Origin: Gorillibacterium sp.
Lineage (GTDB): Bacteria; Bacillota; Bacilli; Paenibacillales; NBRC-103111
Assembly (NCBI GenBank): GCA_014380705.1
Contig: JACMJI010000242.1
Location: 1 to 12,495 of the forward strand
Direction: 5' to 3'
DNA: 12,495 bases
Below the pieces are notes generated by a model. That model made no database searches. It was not told the origin of the DNA and saw only the letters and a program-made list of their open reading frames with translations. A program made the translations under genes and the position numbers. Of the stretch, positions 7,101 to 12,495 are shown in pieces. Every line of letters starts with the position of its first letter. Position 1 is the stretch's first letter.

Positions 7101-8256
7101 AAAGAATCTGCAGGGCATAATGCTCGAGATCCGAGAAATCAACGAGCCCCTTCTCCCTCTTAGCTAGTCCAAACTGCTCAGCAAAGGTCAGTACTAGCTG
7201 AACAAGCACCTTAATCGCTGGGGTAGATTTACGCAATTCCTCCGCGTACGCTGCTGAATCACGCTCAAATAATTCCGTTCTAAGCTTAGCCAGCTTCTTC
7301 TTCGCAGTATCACGAAGCTCCTGAGCACGCTTTTGCAAGTCCTTATCGTATTGATCCCCTCGGCAAGGCTTTAGTCGATCGAAAACCGTCTCTTGAAATA
7401 ACGCAAAGAGCTCCTCCCAATCACCACTGCAAATATATCTTAATGCTTCAATCCTTGATATTTCCTCTGCTAAACTTTCTATATAGGGAGCAGGTCCCGC
7501 AGGTAGACGCGCGGTACGCATGGCCTCTTGCAGCAGGCCGATCACTCCATCTAACTCCAAGCGTACATCAGCCTTCAGGCTGGAGAACCAAAATTCCAAT
7601 CCGTCCGGCTCAGCGGCTGCCTCAAAATGTGCCGCCATGGCATGCAGCCAAGCTTCCGGAGAAGGATGGCTGCGGGAAAATTCATATAGACTCAGAACAA
7701 GACGAAATAATTCTTCATCCCCGCGTTGACCACCATACCCATCGACAAGCAGCCAAAAACCGTCCCCTTCTTCTGCTGACGCATAATAGTCATCAACAAG
7801 CTGCTCCATAATCTCAAGCTTGATCAATTCAGCCTCTGTCTGATTGGCGATACGAAAGCCTGGATCAAGATTAATGTCCCGGTAATGTCTGCGAATAACT
7901 TCTAAGCAAAAAGAATGAACGGTAGTAATCGATGAGCGGGGCAAGAGTGCAAGCTGTGCACGCAGATGCCGGGAATCTGGACGCTTCTCCAGTTCATTCT
8001 CAAGTGCTCTGCGAATTCTCTCACGCATTTCTGCAGCTGCCGCATTCGTAAACGTTGCGACCAACAGCCGGTCCACATCTAGCGGCTGCTCCTCATCTGT
8101 CACCCGTCGGATGATGCGTTCAACTAGAACCGCTGTCTTTCCTGATCCGGCAGCGGCTGCAATAAGAATATTCTCACCAGAGCCGATTACAGCTTGCCAT
8201 TGTTCATCCGTCCAGGTTGATCCTTCCGGTTTCGGCGCTCCCGTTGTAGAAATCAT
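4105..8256 (-). CDS. addA: AddA: helicase and nuclease subunit of AddAB
   Basis: AddA is the motor of the AddAB complex, which unwinds and trims double-strand break ends until Chi and leaves a 3' tail for RecA. It is a UvrD-type 3'-5' helicase fused to a RecB-type nuclease. Visible motifs are Walker A AAAAGSGKT at 33-41, DEYQDTN at 414, GDVKQSIYRF at 442, NFRSRRQ, MTIHKSKGLEF at 916, YVALTRAREK at 993, then nuclease residues H1215, D1311 (in QGIVD) and DYK at 1324-1326, followed by YQTQLDLY. All key residues are intact. At 1383 residues it is longer than the roughly 1230 of Bacillus subtilis; part of the excess is an acidic linker at 558-613. The ATG overlaps the addB stop as ATGA, and GGAGG lies nine bases upstream within addB, so translation is likely coupled. 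Confidence 0.97.
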   Translation of the reverse strand: MISTTGAPKPEGSTWTDEQWQAVIGSGENILIAAAAGSGKTAVLVERIIRRVTDEEQPLDVDRLLVATFTNAAAAEMRERIRRALENELEKRPDSRHLRAQLALLPRSSITTVHSFCLEVIRRHYRDINLDPGFRIANQTEAELIKLEIMEQLVDDYYASAEEGDGFWLLVDGYGGQRGDEELFRLVLSLYEFSRSHPSPEAWLHAMAAHFEAAAEPDGLEFWFSSLKADVRLELDGVIGLLQEAMRTARLPAGPAPYIESLAEEISRIEALRYICSGDWEELFALFQETVFDRLKPCRGDQYDKDLQKRAQELRDTAKKKLAKLRTELFERDSAAYAEELRKSTPAIKVLVQLVLTFAEQFGLAKREKGLVDFSDLEHYALQILCIEMDEQGVHQPSLAAMEYREHYEEVLLDEYQDTNRVQEAIVGLIARTGKGNRFMVGDVKQSIYRFRLAEPGLFLSKYKAYRQDDSTPCREEQLLEQPVHRYTGVGPAEGRRIDLARNFRSRRQVVDGVNYLFRQIMEESVGEIHYDRSAELVCGAIYPELDEDHRVELAIIDKSIDDSQTDEDGLLGSEDPDYISQGAAREEDSIEADGDEKEAETGMLDDRQEAETARLEARFIADRIHKLMGDASTHAFSVTGKGGVPVRPLAYRDIVILLRATQSWSPVFMEEMKKQGIPVYAELNTGYFAAIEVEVVLSLLKVIDNPYQDIPLAGVLRSPIVGLTAEELAQVRVTLKAGAFYDAILTYMRRDQQVYSPTAHEPFLGLMGADSERVRPNIARDEIVLDETAAALDITPEELNGGKDIAFHNRLTEKLRHFLAQLGKWREEARKETVADLIRLIYRDTLYYDFVGGLTGGMQRQANLRALHDRARQYEATSFRGVFRFLRFIARMRETGGDLGTAKALGEQENVVRVMTIHKSKGLEFPVVFVAGLSKLFNRQDLYGSFLIHKDLGFGPKYIDTQLRLAYPSLPSLAIRRRLKLELLAEEMRVLYVALTRAREKLILVGTVKDAAKQATNWERAAVSATTTLPDYELAGAACYLDWIGPALYRHPDAEVLRQAAGKGKTGEVLGDSSSAKEAYDASRWSISIHPAGAFTADPAMLSEHSAPDAARLEALKELRPITLTSSFKDAVERKLSWSYPYPQAPNIITKTTVSEIKRLSERNGYNPAFGDELTEEAPRVIPGTTEATRMTFRRPRFIETRQINASERGTVYHAVLQRLELNPGLTEQTVVDTIEEMVSQRILLPEQAAAVKAAQIYAFFETDLGSRLLFADRKLREVPFSYKLAAKEIYQELKGSEGDESVLVQGIVDCLFEDAEGLVLLDYKTDNLQGTSAVLRAARYQTQLDLYVRAVRDIWKRSPAGVYLYFFESGEIVEMSADGYR

Positions 8257-11200
8257 CTGCTGCTCCCTCCTCCCTCATTCTTTTTATCCATAGTATACGT
8301 CTCGGCCATCGCCTGCCAAATACCGTCTCCCTTCAAAGAAGGAAAACTACGGAACTCTCCCCCTGGTAGATCGGGGTCTAATTGACAGACGGATTTGTAG
8401 GAGCAGAAGGTACAGGCAATCTTTTTCCCTTGTCGATAGGGCTCAATCTCTGCCCCACCCGCCATTATTTGCGAACCAATTCCACGAACGGTTTTCCTCA
8501 CATGGCTACGCATAAGGTCCCATTGCTCTTCTGTTGCAATCGAGGCCCCTTTACGGAAAGAGCCGTCTTTTTTAATCCCGATGGGGATAATGTCGGAGCT
8601 GCCGGATTCCGTCTGCATCTGTGCGTCCATCAAACCTATGGCTTCTTTATCCGCTAACAAAAGTCCTTTCATCTTGAATCTTCGCCGCAGCTCTAGCTCT
8701 GCTTTCAGCGGATCAAGCCCATTGGGGAGCGTTAGCAGAGGATTGTGCACATGAAAATAGAGCACGCCCGCTGGCTGGGCCTTACGTCCAAGCCAGCGTT
8801 CTGAATGGGTAACGACAACATCTAGGTAAGTGAGCATTTGCAAGGATAAACCGTTATAGAGGTCCGATAGCTCCAGGGAATGTGGACTGGATTTGTAGTC
8901 AATTACGCGCAGGAACATGCCTTTTTCTCCATCCGCACGATCCACGCGATCGATTCTTCCAGCAATCTCCATCATGGAGCCATCATCCAAGCGGAAATGG
9001 AGTGGTGGAAGCTTCTCTCCTTGACCAAACGCCAGCTCCAGCTCTACCGGATAGAAGCCATTACCTCTTGCATGGTCAGCAAGAACAGTCGAGGCACGAG
9101 TAACAATATCCTTCAGCTTGCGAGCGATGTAACGGTAGCGATTAGAACTAAGTAATATTTCCCCTTGAAGACGGGGCGAAAGTCGATCGACAACAAGACC
9201 TGCCCGCTCTCGCATCCTTTCAAGAGGCAAGGCCGACCAATCCTCCGTTCCTTCTGTAATGATTTCACGTACAACTTGACTAAGTGCTGCGTGATACAAT
9301 TGTCCAATATCGGGGGCCTCCAGGCGAAAAAGCTTTCTTTCCTTCAACCGAAGTCCATGAGATACAAAATGAGAAAAGGGACAAGCAGCAAATCGTTCCA
9401 TGCGGGATACGCTGGCTCGAAGGGTTTCACCATAAAGAAGCTTAGCTGTGGTCGGAACAATAATCTCAGTGGGATTCGTATAAATAAGCGAGCGATTTAA
9501 TTGTTTAAGTCGGGATGCCCACTCTGGTCTTTGAGCGAACCAATTGTAGACATCCCACCAGATACCGGATATATTGTCACCATCTAGCCAGCCCTTCAAT
9601 TGAACACTGAGATCCGTCATAGCCCGATCTCCGTGGGTGATATATTCCGCCACTTCCTCTGTGTTTGCACCTGCGGGTGGTGTGGCCTGAAGCAGCCGTT
9701 CGTTTGCCTTGACACTAGGAAACATCGACCCAAGCTGCCTGATAATTTCCGATGGCAGGAGTGTTTTTCCCTCCTCATCGGCAAGAGAATAGCTAACCCA
9801 CAAGAACTGTGAAGGAGAACAAAGAACAGAGTAAATCAATAGCTGCTCATCAAGCAGCCGCCTTCTCGGACCACCCGGGAGATCCATCCCGGCGTATTCC
9901 AGTCTCAGCCGCTCCGCATCGGTAAGCAGACCGTCTTCCTCGGGCTTAGCTGGAATGATCCCTTCATTGGCACCCAGTACGAATGAATACAGCTTCTGTG
10001 TTGTACGGGTGCGATCCATGGAGCCAACCAACACTTGATCTAGTGCTGGTGGAACGAGTCCGAGACAGATGCTTTCTAATCCAGCATCCAGTAAACTTGC
10101 GAACAAATCCACATCCACGCTTTCCTCGCCCATAATCTCTGTCAATTGATCAAATAGTTCCATGACATAATCCCAGATCTGTCCTTGCTTCCGTGCAATC
10201 TCAGGTTTGCCTGAAGCCAGGGCTTCATTGGCTTGAGCCTCCAGCTTATCTGGTACTCGGCAGGCCTCTAAAAGGCGATAAAGGGCTGCCGTCTTCTCCA
10301 TTACCGTGTCTGCCCGTTTAAATGCTTTTTCAAAATCGGTAAAAAGCGCAACAAGAAGGTCCCGACAATCGCATATTTGCTTGTGTCTGGCTAACTCCGC
10401 TTCCGTTCCAAGCATAGGGCTTGCTTCTATCGCTTCTGCTTCCTCTAGTGGCACTGGTTTGTAGAATGCCCATGTCTTGTCGTCCTTCCAGCGATAGCCA
10501 TGAATGCCCCGCTCCAGAACGTAATTCTCCAGCAGATCCATTCCTCTTCGAGTCACGGTATGGGATTCATTTAAAGACTCTTGCTTCTCAGGCAGCAGGA
10601 AACCTGTTTTTACACAACGAAAAATTGCCTCATAAGGCCAATCTCGATTTATGATCTCTAAAGCCGAGCGGATAAACTCGACAAGAGGATGATGCAGAAC
10701 TGGACGTCGCTGGTCGAGAAAATGCGGGATTTCATAAGCAGTAAAGACCTGCTCGATCAGCTCGCCATAATCCCCCATATTGCGAATACGCACAGCTATG
10801 TCCCGATATCGTATATCCTCATCCCGTACTAGACGCAGGATTTCCCGAGCGCAGCCCTCTACCTCTGCTCTCCTGTTTACAGCACCTGCTAGTAAGATGC
10901 TGTTGATCGTCTCATCCCCTTTATAAACAGCACGGCGTGAAGCCGAGCGGCTCTCAAAACAGCGCTCCAAATGGTCAAGCATAGGACGATCTTGGTAGCG
11001 TGGCCGTATATCCTGTCCAAGTACGATTGTTGGCAAAATCTCTACTCCAAGCTCCTCCGTTCGTCCTAGTATTCGGGACATCGCTTTGGCTGTAGAGTGG
11101 AACAGGTTGAACTCATCCAATCTCTCCCCCATCAGGTAAGGCCGGTCCAAGCATAAGGCTATCGTGACCTTACGACAATAAAACGACAACTTAGCTAAGA

Positions 11201-11858
11201 CCTCACGTTCTTGAGGAGTAAAACTAAAGAAGCCATCCACCCATATTTCTGCATCTTTAAGCCAGTCCAGTCTATGGACGCCCTCGGCCAGACTGTCAAG
11301 GAAGGTCTCGGTATCCAAGTATTTAAGCTGCAGCTCTTGTTCATAATCCTCATAAAGCAAAGAGATATCCTTCAATTTGTCTGTTAGTGTATCTTTGCTA
11401 TCTTGAATAGAGGAGACAACCGCCAATTGCCCTGCCTTTAACTGAGCAGGGGTCAGTCCGCTTCTGCGTAAATCCTTAAAAAACTGATTTAAGGATTGAG
11501 CGACTCCTAGCTTGCCAGAGGGCTGACGAAAAACACTCAACTCATCCTCATGTTTATGTATAAGCCGCTGAAGCAGCATCGTCTTGCCCAGATCACTCAC
11601 GGGTACACCAGCCGTATTCCCCATGTCCTGCATGGCACGCCAAGCAAGCCTACGAAAGCTGAACACCTGTGCCCGAATGAACCCGCTCAGCCCAGGATGA
11701 CCTGCCAATGCTTGCTCTGCTTGGAAGGTTGCTTGCTCCGGCACAAGGAGGAGAATGGAAGGGCCCTCTGGCTCATTCACCAACTCCCTACCGATTTCAT
11801 TTAAACAGTAGGTGCTTTTCCCACTACCCGCTCGCCCAATCACAAATTGCAGACTCAA
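8253..11858 (-). CDS. addB: AddB: nuclease and Fe-S subunit of AddAB
   Basis: This 1201-residue subunit pairs with AddA. In the known family it has a helicase-like fold that is not a motor but helps recognise Chi, and a C-terminal nuclease that cuts the 5'-ended strand. The sequence shows Walker A GRAGSGKST at 8-16. The nuclease residues are D970 in GRIDRVDR and DYK at 987-989. Four cysteines fit a 4Fe-4S cluster: C826 (in AACPFSHF) and C1149, C1152 and C1158 (CTFCSYKSVC). The start codon is TTG, giving MSLQFVIGRAGSGKST; GGGAGG (11873-11868) lies nine bases before it, and the protein opens directly into the Walker A strand as the family does, so this start is well supported. It is the first gene of the addBA operon. 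Confidence 0.97.
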   Translation of the reverse strand: MSLQFVIGRAGSGKSTYCLNEIGRELVNEPEGPSILLLVPEQATFQAEQALAGHPGLSGFIRAQVFSFRRLAWRAMQDMGNTAGVPVSDLGKTMLLQRLIHKHEDELSVFRQPSGKLGVAQSLNQFFKDLRRSGLTPAQLKAGQLAVVSSIQDSKDTLTDKLKDISLLYEDYEQELQLKYLDTETFLDSLAEGVHRLDWLKDAEIWVDGFFSFTPQEREVLAKLSFYCRKVTIALCLDRPYLMGERLDEFNLFHSTAKAMSRILGRTEELGVEILPTIVLGQDIRPRYQDRPMLDHLERCFESRSASRRAVYKGDETINSILLAGAVNRRAEVEGCAREILRLVRDEDIRYRDIAVRIRNMGDYGELIEQVFTAYEIPHFLDQRRPVLHHPLVEFIRSALEIINRDWPYEAIFRCVKTGFLLPEKQESLNESHTVTRRGMDLLENYVLERGIHGYRWKDDKTWAFYKPVPLEEAEAIEASPMLGTEAELARHKQICDCRDLLVALFTDFEKAFKRADTVMEKTAALYRLLEACRVPDKLEAQANEALASGKPEIARKQGQIWDYVMELFDQLTEIMGEESVDVDLFASLLDAGLESICLGLVPPALDQVLVGSMDRTRTTQKLYSFVLGANEGIIPAKPEEDGLLTDAERLRLEYAGMDLPGGPRRRLLDEQLLIYSVLCSPSQFLWVSYSLADEEGKTLLPSEIIRQLGSMFPSVKANERLLQATPPAGANTEEVAEYITHGDRAMTDLSVQLKGWLDGDNISGIWWDVYNWFAQRPEWASRLKQLNRSLIYTNPTEIIVPTTAKLLYGETLRASVSRMERFAACPFSHFVSHGLRLKERKLFRLEAPDIGQLYHAALSQVVREIITEGTEDWSALPLERMRERAGLVVDRLSPRLQGEILLSSNRYRYIARKLKDIVTRASTVLADHARGNGFYPVELELAFGQGEKLPPLHFRLDDGSMMEIAGRIDRVDRADGEKGMFLRVIDYKSSPHSLELSDLYNGLSLQMLTYLDVVVTHSERWLGRKAQPAGVLYFHVHNPLLTLPNGLDPLKAELELRRRFKMKGLLLADKEAIGLMDAQMQTESGSSDIIPIGIKKDGSFRKGASIATEEQWDLMRSHVRKTVRGIGSQIMAGGAEIEPYRQGKKIACTFCSYKSVCQLDPDLPGGEFRSFPSLKGDGIWQAMAETYTMDKKNEGGGSSR

Positions 11859-11895
11859 CTTTGGAGACCTCCCTTATAAAAAAGACCTATTACCT

Positions 11896-11921
11896 CATCT
11901 ATCCTCTGCATCTATCCTCTG
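11896..11921. repeat. Perfect 13-bp tandem duplication in the addB leader
   Basis: CATCTATCCTCTG occurs twice with no gap (11896-11908 and 11909-11921). On the addB mRNA this reads CAGAGGATAGATG twice. It lies about 40-60 bases upstream of the TTG start, between the probable promoter and the real ribosome site. Each unit carries AGAGG followed by GATG, a decoy-like ribosome site and start. Replication slippage is the simplest origin. Confidence 0.85.
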
Positions 11922-11958
11922 CTAAATCGCCATTCTTCGCCAAAATATCTCACCTATC

Positions 11959-11967
11959 ATTTTAACA
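11959..11967 (-). promoter_or_regulatory. Possible extended -10 promoter of addBA
   Basis: On the minus strand TG (11967-11966), one base, then TAAAAT (11964-11959) forms an extended -10. The position 17 bp upstream has no good -35. This would give a leader of about 95 bases before the TTG start. TTGATA (11975-11970) resembles a -35 but has no matching -10 at the right distance. No LexA-type CGAAC-N4-GTTCG box is seen. Confidence 0.4.
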
Positions 11968-12057
11968 TACTATCAAGCTCGTTTCCCCTCACCTTCGGCT
12001 TGGAAGTAGATTACTATAAATAGCCTTGCTTTAGTTATAGGATAAACAGCTGTTGGC

Positions 12058-12109
12058 GTTCTTTGGAGCCGTTCTTTGGCGCCGTTCTTTAGAGCCGTTC
12101 TTTGGCGCC
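12058..12109. repeat. Four tandem copies of a 13-bp repeat
   Basis: The copies are GTTCTTTGGAGCC (12058-12070), GTTCTTTGGCGCC (12071-12083), GTTCTTTAGAGCC (12084-12096) and GTTCTTTGGCGCC (12097-12109). Copies 2 and 4 are identical, and copies 1 and 3 differ by one base. The array is therefore best seen as a 26-bp unit repeated twice that itself arose from a 13-bp doubling. GGCGCC in copies 2 and 4 is self-complementary. It lies about 200 bp upstream of addB in noncoding DNA. Confidence 0.9.
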
Positions 12110-12495
12110 GTGCGTTCACCGATGTGGAATCAGAATGAATCTAATCTGCCATTTCATTATCGTTGCGTTAAAATTGTCATGAAATTTTTGTTGGTAAAGG
12201 TGACTCCTAGTCAGAGTGTTCTTTATTAGAATTAAAATAAATGGAAAATGCATGTTAATTTGAACCATGACAACGTCCTAAGACAGTATAAATGGATTTT
12301 TCCAGTTATTTTTGATTTATTCATTAAAATTGTGACGAGATCATCTGAAATAGAAATCCAGCTATTTAATGGTTTATTGAGTTTTCTAACCATTTTAACT
12401 GGAAATTTCCACTTATTATTCCGCCACTAACGCAACAATAGGAACTAAGGTGTATTTTTAGCAGAATGGATCCAACTTCTGGCAGCAATAAACTA
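12110..12495. repeat. Noncoding AT-rich stretch with nested dyads, possible dispersed element
   Basis: No gene is supported here. A 60-codon plus-strand frame (12248-12430) has no good ribosome site. GTTGCGTTA (12162-12170) recurs inverted as TAACGCAAC (12428-12436), enclosing about 275 bp; with flanks, 12 of 13 bases match. Inside are TGACTCCTAGTCA (12201-12213, 5-bp perfect arms), TTAAAATTGT twice in direct orientation (12168-12177 and 12324-12333), TTTCCAGTTA (12299-12308) with its exact inverse TAACTGGAAA (12396-12405), and the near-palindrome TAACTGGAAATTTCCACTTA (12396-12415). This resembles a small mobile or folded-RNA type intergenic element, but I cannot name a family. Confidence 0.4.

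Noticed and set aside
7443..7811. 122-codon plus-strand frame opposite addA
   Set aside because: It is fully antisense to a conserved helicase gene, has no ribosome site and a low-complexity His/Pro/Gln-rich translation, as expected of a shadow frame.
12201..12213. TGACTCCTAGTCA as an SOS or other named operator
   Set aside because: It is a true 5-bp-arm dyad but does not match the Gram-positive LexA box or another operator I can name, so it is kept only as part of the repeat-rich stretch.
12248..12430. 60-codon plus-strand frame upstream of addB
   Set aside because: It lies inside AT-rich DNA with many dyads, lacks a ribosome site, and the hydrophobic translation matches no family I know.
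1..12495. CRISPR array, phage, insertion sequence, toxin-antitoxin or defence island
   Set aside because: No transposase, integrase or cas-like protein is encoded. The short 13-bp arrays lack spacers. AddAB is a core repair complex here, not evidence of a defence island.

Overview
The window looks like chromosome of a low-to-mid GC Gram-positive of the Paenibacillus/Bacillales type. The support is an addB-addA operon with Firmicutes-style AddAB proteins, a T-box leader in front of a seryl-tRNA synthetase gene, strong GGAGG-type ribosome sites and a TTG start. The genus is inferred from overall resemblance, not proven.

Layout from left to right. Positions 1-341 hold no convincing gene, but carry two short perfect dyads and a probable promoter. 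Positions 342-2123 (+) encode a six-helix membrane protein with intact GGDEF and EAL domains, a cyclic-di-GMP turnover enzyme. A hairpin terminator at about 2206-2247 follows and probably works in both directions between the convergent genes. Positions 2430-3719 (-) encode a somewhat divergent seryl-tRNA synthetase. Its leader (about 3764-3981) carries a classic T-box sequence, an antiterminator and a competing terminator, so expression should respond to uncharged tRNA-Ser. Positions 4105-8256 (-) and 8253-11858 (-) encode AddA and AddB, the helicase-nuclease that resects double-strand breaks. The two genes overlap by four bases (ATGA) and are one operon transcribed addB then addA. Upstream of addB (11859-12495) there is no supportable gene. 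That stretch has a putative extended -10 promoter, a perfect 13-bp duplication in the leader, four copies of another 13-bp tandem repeat, and a 275-bp AT-rich stretch bounded by inverted repeats and full of small dyads.

How the parts work together. AddA and AddB form one complex. AddB supplies one nuclease, an Fe-S cluster and a helicase-like fold. AddA supplies the active helicase and the second nuclease. SerRS is a separate transcription unit with its own promoter and attenuator. The GGDEF-EAL gene is separate and convergent. I see no functional link between these three units and no phage, transposase, CRISPR or defence genes. The region is mainly housekeeping, and the points worth a second look are the SerRS type and the repeat-rich noncoding DNA upstream of addB.
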